From contig JBPDWA010000001.1 in NCBI GenBank assembly GCA_051295955.1, positions 186,001 through 250,000 of the forward strand: a stretch of 64,000 nt of DNA, given 5' to 3'. Shown piece by piece: positions 55,356-62,874 of the stretch. The stretch's first letter is position 1, and each line of letters begins with the position of its first letter. The position numbers and the translations under genes are program-made. The notes beneath the pieces are model-generated. The model had not been told where the DNA came from. It did no database searches and was given only the letters and a program-made list of their open reading frames with translations. This DNA comes from Enterococcus faecalis_A. Lineage in GTDB: Bacteria; Bacillota; Bacilli; Lactobacillales; Enterococcaceae.

Positions 55356-55530
55356 GAAGTTGGTAGTAGAAGTGTTAAACGCTAAGAAATAAGCTGAAAT
55401 TTACGGAAATTGTTGTTAATTTCTTGTGAATTTCAGCTTATTTTTGAAAGCATTGCTTCTGCTCCCACAGCTTATTTTATTTTGAGGAGTGTGAGAAAAA
55501 AGTATTTTTTACTTTTATCTCACACTCTAT
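55356..55530. repeat. Two-hairpin intergenic repeat, copy 2
   Basis: AAATAAGCTGAAATT and AATTTCAGCTTATTT (55386-55442) form a 15-bp stem around ACGGAAATTG. After CTTCTGCTCC a second stem, GAGTGTGAGA / TCTCACACTC, spans about 55484-55529. It shares sequence and order with 20935-21100. Such elements may act as terminators or mobile repeats. Confidence 0.6.
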
Positions 55531-55612
55531 CAGTTTTGTTTATAGCAAATAAAAATATTTATGAAACAATGCTTGTTGCTATTTATTCTTTTTGAATCTT
55601 GTTATGATGTTT

Positions 55613-56368
55613 TCACCCATATAACTGGATAAGTTGGCAAAGTGTGTGTGCTGCATTTTCACCTACACGTTGGTCATAATAAGCGGCAAAGCGTGGATCT
55701 GCGACATATGTTTCTCCTAAGCTTTTGTGCATTTGAGCGCTATAATGTGGTGTGGTAAATTGCAGCCAATCGCGATGTTTTTCAAAAGCTGCTTTTGCCT
55801 CTGATGCGTTATAGTCTTGGGAGACCAATACCTTTTTTAACAAGGCAAATAATTCTGCTTCAGTTTGCTGCATTTTTTCATAGTCTGCTTCACTGAGGCT
55901 CAACCACTTTTGGTTTGCCTTTTCGGCGGATTCTGTCCCGTATGTTTCCCGGATTTCTTTGCCATATTGGCGTTCGTTTTGTTCTAATTTTGCCTGTTTT
56001 AAGCCAATGAATTTTTCTGAGTCGGTCATTGTTAATGCTCCTTTCTGATAATGTAACGTTTTTTTGATGGTTTGAATCAATTGATCCAGCTGGTTTCTTT
56101 TTTCAATTAATTCGTAATAATGAGCTTGCAGTGAAGCGTGGACTTGTGTGTCTGACTGAGCTAAGATTGCCTGGATTTGATCGAGCTTTAAATCAAGCGA
56201 GCGATAAAAAAGAATCTGCTGCAATTGATCAATTTCCCGACTGCCGTAAATACGGTAACCAGCCGTATTGACTCGCGCAGGTTTTAAAAGTCCAATTGCA
56301 TCATAATAGCGCAGTGTTCGTGGGGTGACTCCGGCAAGCTCAGCCGTTTGTTTGATCGTATACTCCAT
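55613..56368 (-). CDS. MerR family regulator with TipAS antibiotic-recognition domain
   Basis: A 251-aa activator with an N-terminal MerR winged helix (YTIKQTAELAGVTPRTLRYY, IGLLKPARVNTAGYRIYG), a coiled dimer helix (residues ~75-115) and a C-terminal TipAS-like domain (residues ~130-251: TESAEKANQKWLSLSEADYE to AAHTLCQLIQ). TipAS domains bind thiopeptides or other multicyclic drugs. The promoter upstream has a classic MerR palindrome in a 19-base spacer, so it probably activates its own gene. No obvious target gene lies in tandem. Confidence 0.88.
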   Translation of the reverse strand: MEYTIKQTAELAGVTPRTLRYYDAIGLLKPARVNTAGYRIYGSREIDQLQQILFYRSLDLKLDQIQAILAQSDTQVHASLQAHYYELIEKRNQLDQLIQTIKKTLHYQKGALTMTDSEKFIGLKQAKLEQNERQYGKEIRETYGTESAEKANQKWLSLSEADYEKMQQTEAELFALLKKVLVSQDYNASEAKAAFEKHRDWLQFTTPHYSAQMHKSLGETYVADPRFAAYYDQRVGENAAHTLCQLIQLYG

Positions 56369-56402
56369 CTTCGTTTCCTCCTGCTAAGTTCATTATAGTC
56401 AA

Positions 56403-56433
56403 AGCTTAAACCTTTCCGTTACGGTAAGGTCAA
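56403..56433 (-). promoter_or_regulatory. MerR-type autoregulated promoter
   Basis: On the minus strand TTGACC (56428-56433) and TAAGCT (56403-56408) are separated by 19 bases. The spacer is covered by the palindrome ACCTTACCGTAACGGAAAGGT (one mismatch pair, 56410-56430). The long spacer with an operator in it is the hallmark of MerR-activated promoters. Confidence 0.75.
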
Positions 56434-56551
56434 GTCCTTTTTAGAAAAAAATTTTTTTCTTTAAAAAGCTTACACTTGTTAAGTTTACATAAATAACTGG
56501 GTTTTCATTAACTTCTTTGTTAAAATAAAGAGTTGAAAGGATGCGTGAATA

Positions 56552-56962
56552 GTGAAAGGATTATTTCAAAAATACAAAGAAATTATTGCCTATTTGTTTT
56601 TTGGTGGTGCTACTACTTTAGTAAATATCATCGTCTTTTTTGTTTGTCAAGATTTCTTCGGGCTAAAGTACACCATCAGTAATCCGATTAGTTGGTTTTT
56701 ATCGGTGTTATTTGCTTTTTATACCAATAAATATTTTGTTTTTGCTAGTCAACATAACAGTCGATCGGCTTTTTTTAAAGAAATGGCTTTATTTTATTGG
56801 TACCGGGCATTGTCTTTTGTGATTGATATGGGGTTGATGGTTCTGTTTATTGAAAAATTACAGTTTTCCGATCTGTGGGCCAAAGTAATCACTCAAGTAG
56901 TGGTTATTGTCCTCAATTACTTTTTTAGTAAATGGCTTATATTTAAAAAAGAAAAAGCCTAG
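56552..56962 (+). CDS. GtrA family membrane protein
   Basis: A 136-aa protein with four membrane segments and the GtrA/DPMS family pattern (YLFFGGATTLVNIIVFFVCQ, PISWFLSVLFAFYTNKYFVF, VVIVLNYFFSKWLIFKKEK). Members help flip lipid-linked sugars in cell-surface glycosylation. It starts at GTG 56552 with GAAAGG upstream. No glycosyltransferase partner lies beside it, so the substrate is unknown. Confidence 0.85.
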   Translation: MKGLFQKYKEIIAYLFFGGATTLVNIIVFFVCQDFFGLKYTISNPISWFLSVLFAFYTNKYFVFASQHNSRSAFFKEMALFYWYRALSFVIDMGLMVLFIEKLQFSDLWAKVITQVVVIVLNYFFSKWLIFKKEKA

Positions 56963-57053
56963 CAATTTGTAATTAGAAGTATTTAATTTTCATTGTTATA
57001 TCTGTTATAATTAAACAAAAAGTTTTTGTAGATCACAAGATAGGAGTTTCAGA

Positions 57054-58523
57054 ATGAAAAATAAATATGTAGATGATAGTTTGACCTTGCATACAGACAT
57101 GTACCAAATCAATATGATGCAAACTTACTGGGAATTAGGTCGTGCGGAGTTACACGCCGTTTTTGAATGTTATTTTAGAGAAATGCCTTTTAACCATGGA
57201 TATGCGATTTTCGCCGGTTTGGAAAGACTTGTTCATTATTTAGAAAATTTAACGTTCACTGAATCAGACCTTGCTTATTTACGAGAAGTCGGCGGCTATC
57301 CGGAAGCTTTTCTAACGTACCTTAAAGACTTTAAATTTCAATGTACCGTTCGTTCAGCCCTTGAAGGGGATTTGGTTTTTAATAATGAACCATTAATTCA
57401 AATTGAAGGACCTTTAGCTCAATGTCAATTGATTGAAACAGCTCTTTTAAACATGGTGAATTTTCAGACATTAATCGCTACTAAAGCTGCTCGAATCAAA
57501 TCTGTCATTGGCGATGATCCATTGTTAGAATTTGGTACACGCCGAGCACAAGAATTGGACGCTGCTATCTGGGGCACCAGAGCTGCTTATATTGGCGGTG
57601 CTGATGGGACCAGCAATGTACGTGCGAGCAAAATTTTTGGCATTCCCGTCAGTGGTACCCATGCTCATTCTCTTGTCCAATCCTACGGTAATGACTACGA
57701 TGCCTTTTTGGCTTATGCAAAAACCCATAAAGACTGTGTTTTCCTAGTGGATACCTATGATACATTAAAATCAGGTGTTCCGAGTGCGATTAAAGTAGCC
57801 AAAGAATTGGGAGATAAAATTAATTTTTTAGGCGTTCGGATTGATAGTGGTGACATGGCGTATATTTCTAAACGAGTTCGTGAACAATTGGACGAAGCCG
57901 GCTTCACCGAAGCGAAAGTTTATGCTTCCAATGATTTGGATGAAGCAACGATTTTAAACTTGAAAATGCAAAAAGCGAAAATTGATGTTTGGGGCGTTGG
58001 GACAAAATTGATTACCGCTTATGATCAACCTGCATTAGGTGCGGTTTTTAAATTAGTATCTATCGAAGACGAAAACGGTCAAATGAAAGATACAATTAAA
58101 TTGTCCAGCAATGCTGAAAAAGTAACTACACCAGGTAAAAAACAAGTATGGCGGATTACTCGTAAGTCAGATCAAAAATCAGAAGGTGACTACGTGACGC
58201 TTTGGAATGAGGATCCGCGAACAGCCGATGAAATTTTTATGTTTCATCCTCTGCATACCTTTATTAATAAAACTGTACGTAATTTCCAGGCGCGTCCGGT
58301 GTTGCAAGATATTTTCGTAGATGGAGAACTGGTATATCAATTACCAAGTTTGGAAGAAACCAAACAATATGCCAAAGAAAATTTGGAGTCGCTTTGGGAA
58401 GAGTACAAGCGCGATTTGAATCCCCAAAAATATCCAGTTGATTTATCTGTTGACTGCTGGAATCACAAGATGAACTTATTGGAAAAAGTTAGAAAAGATG
58501 TGCAAACAATCAAACCAAACTAA
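57054..58523 (+). CDS. pncB: Nicotinate phosphoribosyltransferase
   Basis: PncB makes nicotinate mononucleotide from nicotinate and PRPP for NAD synthesis. The 489-aa protein has LTLHTDMYQINMMQTYW, LEFGTRRAQELDAAIWGTRA, the phosphoribosyl region FLGVRIDSGDMAYISKR, and VYASNDLDEATI. AGGAGTTTC precedes the ATG. It ends 12 bases before the nadE start, forming an NAD salvage operon. Confidence 0.94.
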   Translation: MKNKYVDDSLTLHTDMYQINMMQTYWELGRAELHAVFECYFREMPFNHGYAIFAGLERLVHYLENLTFTESDLAYLREVGGYPEAFLTYLKDFKFQCTVRSALEGDLVFNNEPLIQIEGPLAQCQLIETALLNMVNFQTLIATKAARIKSVIGDDPLLEFGTRRAQELDAAIWGTRAAYIGGADGTSNVRASKIFGIPVSGTHAHSLVQSYGNDYDAFLAYAKTHKDCVFLVDTYDTLKSGVPSAIKVAKELGDKINFLGVRIDSGDMAYISKRVREQLDEAGFTEAKVYASNDLDEATILNLKMQKAKIDVWGVGTKLITAYDQPALGAVFKLVSIEDENGQMKDTIKLSSNAEKVTTPGKKQVWRITRKSDQKSEGDYVTLWNEDPRTADEIFMFHPLHTFINKTVRNFQARPVLQDIFVDGELVYQLPSLEETKQYAKENLESLWEEYKRDLNPQKYPVDLSVDCWNHKMNLLEKVRKDVQTIKPN

Positions 58524-58535
58524 TTGGAGGGACTC

Positions 58536-59369
58536 ATGATAGAATCTTTACAAGAAAAAATTATTGCTGAATTAGGCGTCGCACCAGAAATTGACCCACA
58601 AACTGAAATTCGTAAAAGCATTGATTTTATGAAAGCTTATCTGTATAAAAATTCTTTTTTAAAAACCTTTGTTTTAGGAATTAGTGGAGGACAAGACTCG
58701 ACTTTAGCGGGTCGATTAGCGCAAATGGCTATGTCAGAAATACGTGAAGAAACCAACGATGATAGTTACCAATTTATCGCAGTTCGGTTACCTTACGGGA
58801 AACAGGTGGATGAAGCAGATGCTAAGGCTGCCTTAGCTTTTATTCAGCCGGATAGCTCTTTGAGTGTTAACATTCAGCCAGCTGTCGATGCTATGGCAGC
58901 TTCTTTAATAGAAGCTGGCGTAACGATCAGCGATTTTAACAAAGGAAACATTAAAGCTCGTCAAAGAATGATTACGCAATATGCTATTGCTGGTGCTCAT
59001 GCCGGTGCGGTAATTGGCACGGATCATGCTGCTGAAAATATTACTGGCTTTTTTACAAAATACGGTGATGGCGGTGCGGACATTTTACCGCTTTTCCGTT
59101 TAAATAAGCGTCAAGGTAGAGCGTTATTAAAAGAGCTGCAGGCTCCTGAAGCATTATATTTGAAAGTTCCAACAGCTGATTTAGAAGACGATAAACCCTT
59201 AGTTTCTGATGAAGCAGCGTTAGGTGTTAGCTATGATGCGATTGACGATTATCTGGAAGGTAAAAAAGTATCTGATCAAGAACAAGCGATTATTGAACGC
59301 TGGTATAAAAAAACACAGCATAAGCGCCATTTACCGATTTCTATTTTCGATACCTTTTGGAAAGAATAA
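58536..59369 (+). CDS. nadE: NH3-dependent NAD(+) synthetase
   Basis: NadE amidates nicotinate adenine dinucleotide to NAD with ATP and ammonia. It has the PP-loop motif LGISGGQDSTLAGRLAQMA, VIGTDHAAENITGFFTKYGDGGADILPL and KVPTADLEDDKP. ATG 58536 has TTGGAGGG 8 bases upstream. At 277 aa it is the short, ammonia-dependent form with no glutaminase domain. Cotranscribed with pncB; NadD is not in the window. Confidence 0.95.
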   Translation: MIESLQEKIIAELGVAPEIDPQTEIRKSIDFMKAYLYKNSFLKTFVLGISGGQDSTLAGRLAQMAMSEIREETNDDSYQFIAVRLPYGKQVDEADAKAALAFIQPDSSLSVNIQPAVDAMAASLIEAGVTISDFNKGNIKARQRMITQYAIAGAHAGAVIGTDHAAENITGFFTKYGDGGADILPLFRLNKRQGRALLKELQAPEALYLKVPTADLEDDKPLVSDEAALGVSYDAIDDYLEGKKVSDQEQAIIERWYKKTQHKRHLPISIFDTFWKE

Positions 59370-59680
59370 GGTTGAAGATTGGTAATAGATAAAAGTATTG
59401 GATAGAAAGTTTTATAATGTGTGTAACTTATAGTTTATGGTAATCTTTAAAAGAGTGGAATAACAGTCAATAAACTGGTATTTCACTTTTTTTCTTAGTA
59501 AGCTACAATAAAACAGCAGGGTCTGCGTTTTTTTTATTGAAAACTTACTTTTCAAATAACAACAAACTAACAAGCTTTCTTTCATTTTTGTAAGTGTTTT
59601 TAAGAAACTCAAAAAATATAAACAAATATGTGAAAAACTTTGAAAAATCAACTAGAATAAAAAAGGGAGGTGTCGGTTAA
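59370..59680. other. Intergenic region before the P-type ATPase
   Basis: No gene is seen. A weak GCAG-GGT-CTGC hairpin followed by eight T (59516-59534) may end the pncB-nadE transcript. AAAAAGGGAGGTG (59660-59672) is the ATPase ribosome site. Confidence 0.4.
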
Positions 59681-62137
59681 ATGAAAAAGTGGTGGCAACG
59701 TACAAAGCAAAACGATGATGTTAAGGCAGATGTAGATGAAAATGAAGAAGAGAATTTACAACTGATCCGGATACCGGAATCTGTTCAAGGCTTATCGGAA
59801 CAAACTGTTCAACAACGCTATCAAAGTGGTCAGTACAATAAAGAAGTAGAAGATTTATCACGGACAACCAGTCAAATCGTTAGGGAAAACAGTATAACTT
59901 TGTTTAATTTTATCAACTTATTTTTAGCAGTCGCTGTCTTTTTAGTTGGTTATCCTAAAAATGCTTTGTTTTTTTGGATTATTATTGTCAATACCGCCAT
60001 CGGTATTATCCAAGAAATTCATGCTAAAAGAACGATTGATCGTTTATCTTTAGTCAATAAAACAAAAGTTACTGTGTTGCGGGATCAACACTTACTGAAA
60101 CTTTACCAAGAAGAGTTGGTTTTAGGAGATGTTTTGTATCTGACGCTTGGCAATCAGATTCCTTCTGATGCGACCGTGATCTACACAGACGGCTTGGAAG
60201 TGGATGAATCGTTGTTAACCGGTGAATCAGATAATATTTTAAAGCAAATTGATGATCCGTTAATGAGTGGCAGTTTTATCACTTCTGGTTATGCTTATGC
60301 AGAAGTAACCGCCGTTGGAGAGGATAATTTTGTAGCCAAATTATCCAAGGAAGCCAAAAGTGAGAAACAATCAACTTCTGAATTAATGCGTTCCTTAAAT
60401 CTGTTGATTCGTAGTTTAACTTTTGCGATTATTCCAATTGGTCTTTTGTTATTTTGGTCTCAGTATCTTTCCACTCAATCGTTACCTAAAACGGTCTTAG
60501 GAGTTTCCGGAGCATTGATCAGTATGATTCCTGAAGGGCTTATGCTTTTGACCAGTGTGGCTTTTGCAGTAGGTGCGGCCAACTTAGCCAAAAAGAAAAC
60601 GTTGATTCAGCGACTGGCTTGTATTGAAACTTTAGCTCGAGTAGATACGATCTGTTTGGATAAAACAGGAACCATTACAGATGGTACTCTTTATTTTAAA
60701 GAGCTCATTGTAGAAGCGCCATTTGACCGACCAACGGTGGAAAATGTTTTAGGTCAAGTTATGACGGCTTTAGCTGATCAAAATGCAACGGCTCAAGCAT
60801 TAAGAGCCAGTTTTCCTTTAAAGCAAAAACAATGGGAAGTCAGATCAGTTATGCCATTTTCTTCTGCTAGAAAGTGGAGCGGCGTCAGTTTTAAAGAGCA
60901 TGAAACCTATGTGATGGGTGCACCGGAATTTATTTATTCAGAAGTTCCGGAAGCAATTCAAGCGATTATTGATTTATATAGCCAAAAAGGACATCGTGTA
61001 TTAGTACTGGTAGGATTTTCGGAAGACTTAGCAGCCGGTCAGTTTCCTGAGAAAATGGAGACTTTGGCTATCCTGGTTTTAGCTGATACAATTCGGGAAA
61101 ACGCCAAAGAGACGTTTTCATATTTTGAAAATGAAGATGTCACTTTGAAAGTTATTTCCGGTGATAATCCAGTGACTGTTTCTAATATTGCCATAAATGC
61201 CGGTATTTTAGGGGCGGAAAACTTTGTGGATATGAGCAGTTTGCCTGAAGAGGTGGATTATCAGCAACTGGTAGAAACAAAGACGGTTTTTGGAAGGGTC
61301 ACACCTTATCAGAAAAGAGAACTGATTCGGGCGTTAAAGGAAAACGGCCATACAACTTGTATGACCGGTGATGGCGTCAACGATATTCTTTCTTTAAGGG
61401 AAGCAGATGTTAGTGTGGCGATGGCCAGCGGCAGTGAGGCAGCTCGGGCTGTTTCTGATGTGGTTTTGTTAAATTCTGATTTTGGTAATATGATTCAGGT
61501 ATTGCATGAAGGTCGACGAGTGATTAATAACATTGAACGTGTAGCAGCTATGTATATGGTAAAAACCATCTATTCTGCTATTCTGGCCGTGTCCTTTATC
61601 TTTTTAGCCTTGCCTTATCCATTTGCGCCATTGCAATTAACGCCGATCAACACGCTAACGGTCGGGTTGCCTTCCTTTATCTTAGCATTGAAACCTAGCT
61701 ACGAACGAATTAAAGGCCATTTCTTAACTAATATTTTGCGGATTTCATTTCCGGGAGCTTTGACCGTTATTTTTTGTATTTTTACGTTGCAGTTAGCCGG
61801 TAGTTGGTTTGATTTAACTCATGCTGAAGTATCTACGATGTGTGTGTTGTTAACAGGGTGCATTGGCTTTCAAGTATTAGGACGAGTAGCAAAACCGCTA
61901 GACAAACGAAGAAAAATCATGGTTTGGTTACTATTAGCCGGCTTTCTAGCTTGCTTTTTATTCTTCGGCAATTTCTTTATGTATACAACGTTGTTTACGA
62001 GAAATGTTTTATTCTATTTGCCACTTATTTTGGGTAGTCGGTCAATCTTTAACTTCATGGCCAAACTTATGTCAAAATTAGCGAAAGAATGGCCAGTAAT
62101 TAGCCGAAAATGGAAACGCAGTAAAATAAAAGAATGA
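59681..62137 (+). CDS. P-type cation-transporting ATPase (CtpE-like)
   Basis: An 818-aa P-type ATPase with the phosphorylation motif DKTGTITDG (about residue 327), the actuator TGES (about 180), KGHRVLVLVG-type nucleotide region and hinge GDGVNDILSLREADVSVAM (about 563). Several hydrophobic segments flank these. No heavy-metal-binding N-terminus is present; the short acidic N-terminus and overall length fit the CtpE-like branch, whose mycobacterial member transports Ca2+. The ion here is not proven. AAAGGGAGG precedes the ATG. A terminator follows. Confidence 0.88.
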   Translation: MKKWWQRTKQNDDVKADVDENEEENLQLIRIPESVQGLSEQTVQQRYQSGQYNKEVEDLSRTTSQIVRENSITLFNFINLFLAVAVFLVGYPKNALFFWIIIVNTAIGIIQEIHAKRTIDRLSLVNKTKVTVLRDQHLLKLYQEELVLGDVLYLTLGNQIPSDATVIYTDGLEVDESLLTGESDNILKQIDDPLMSGSFITSGYAYAEVTAVGEDNFVAKLSKEAKSEKQSTSELMRSLNLLIRSLTFAIIPIGLLLFWSQYLSTQSLPKTVLGVSGALISMIPEGLMLLTSVAFAVGAANLAKKKTLIQRLACIETLARVDTICLDKTGTITDGTLYFKELIVEAPFDRPTVENVLGQVMTALADQNATAQALRASFPLKQKQWEVRSVMPFSSARKWSGVSFKEHETYVMGAPEFIYSEVPEAIQAIIDLYSQKGHRVLVLVGFSEDLAAGQFPEKMETLAILVLADTIRENAKETFSYFENEDVTLKVISGDNPVTVSNIAINAGILGAENFVDMSSLPEEVDYQQLVETKTVFGRVTPYQKRELIRALKENGHTTCMTGDGVNDILSLREADVSVAMASGSEAARAVSDVVLLNSDFGNMIQVLHEGRRVINNIERVAAMYMVKTIYSAILAVSFIFLALPYPFAPLQLTPINTLTVGLPSFILALKPSYERIKGHFLTNILRISFPGALTVIFCIFTLQLAGSWFDLTHAEVSTMCVLLTGCIGFQVLGRVAKPLDKRRKIMVWLLLAGFLACFLFFGNFFMYTTLFTRNVLFYLPLILGSRSIFNFMAKLMSKLAKEWPVISRKWKRSKIKE

Positions 62138-62173
62138 TCAACCTTTTTACTGAAAGATAAGCATTATAGCGAA

Positions 62174-62212
62174 AAACTGAACAAGCCATCTGGTGGCTTG
62201 TTCAGTTTTTTT
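62174..62212 (+). terminator. Terminator after the P-type ATPase
   Basis: AAACTGAACAAGCCA and TGGCTTGTTCAGTTT (15 bp, perfect) are followed by TTTT. It may also serve the opposite strand. Confidence 0.9.
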
Positions 62213-62281
62213 ATAGGAAGCTGGACTATTATTGCTTATTTTATTTGACGGGCTTAAACACTATCTTTTGGACGCTGATGA

Positions 62282-62539
62282 TTAGAAGCTGCTTAGAAAT
62301 TCAGTTTGAGTCGTTAAAGTTTCACGAGCTTTTGTTCCAAATTGTCCTTTTAGCGAGCTGCCCAGGTTTTTTGCTGTTGCTTGAATACTTTCTTGTAAAA
62401 TAGTCACTTTTTCTTGAAAAGTCTTTTGGAGTTTTTTCTGATTCTTTTGACTTTCCATGATGACTGCAGGTGCAATTGACCGTTGGATCAATAGTTTTTC
62501 TCCAGTTTTACATACTTCTGCTAGTAATTCTTCAAGCAT
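62282..62539 (-). CDS. Small helical protein, type VII-locus partner (TlaA-like, second)
   Basis: An 85-aa all-helical protein (MLEELLAEVCKTGEKLLIQ, EKVTILQESIQATAKNLGSS) without a signal peptide. AAGGAGG lies 8 bases before the ATG. It is third in order after the lipase-like gene and the 97-aa protein, on the same strand with short gaps. I do not identify the family by sequence. The position and shape fit the small targeting partners of LXG-type and reverse-LXG effectors; this is inference. No further gene follows before the ATPase terminator. Confidence 0.6.
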   Translation of the reverse strand: MLEELLAEVCKTGEKLLIQRSIAPAVIMESQKNQKKLQKTFQEKVTILQESIQATAKNLGSSLKGQFGTKARETLTTQTEFLSSF

Positions 62540-62566
62540 TCTGTAACCTCCTTGTTAGGTTTCATT

Positions 62567-62860
62567 TTATAGTTGGTGTCGATAATTTGTTTCCGATTCT
62601 TCTAACTGCCGGTCTAATTGTTTGAGTTCTTGTTGACAGTCGTCTTGGAGCTCATCGCTTAATGAATATAAAGCTTGTAAGCCATCATTTAAAATAGCTG
62701 GCTCATCGGTAATCGAGTTGACGTAATAATAAGTAGTTTGGGCTAGCTCTTCGATTATTTGAAGGCCTTTATTTTTAGTGATAAGGACAGCATCTATTTT
62801 TGTCTCATAATGCTGCCGCTTCTGCCAATAGTCCGATGCTATTTTTTCAAAGTTCGTCAT
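62567..62860 (-). CDS. Small helical protein, type VII-locus partner (TlaA-like, first)
   Basis: A 97-aa all-helical protein (MTNFEKIASDYWQKRQHYET, GLQIIEELAQTTYYYVNSI, ELKQLDRQLEESETNYRHQL) without signal or membrane segment. AAAGGAG lies 8 bases before the ATG. It lies 14 bases after the end of the lipase-like frame. It resembles the DUF3958-like helical partners of type VII substrates in length and topology, though I cannot confirm the family. Confidence 0.6.
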   Translation of the reverse strand: MTNFEKIASDYWQKRQHYETKIDAVLITKNKGLQIIEELAQTTYYYVNSITDEPAILNDGLQALYSLSDELQDDCQQELKQLDRQLEESETNYRHQL

Positions 62861-62874
62861 TAACTTGCACTCCT

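Noticed and set aside
59412..59651. 79-codon minus-strand frame before the P-type ATPase
   Set aside because: It lies in an AT-rich intergenic region with no ribosome site and low-complexity Phe/Leu/Tyr content.
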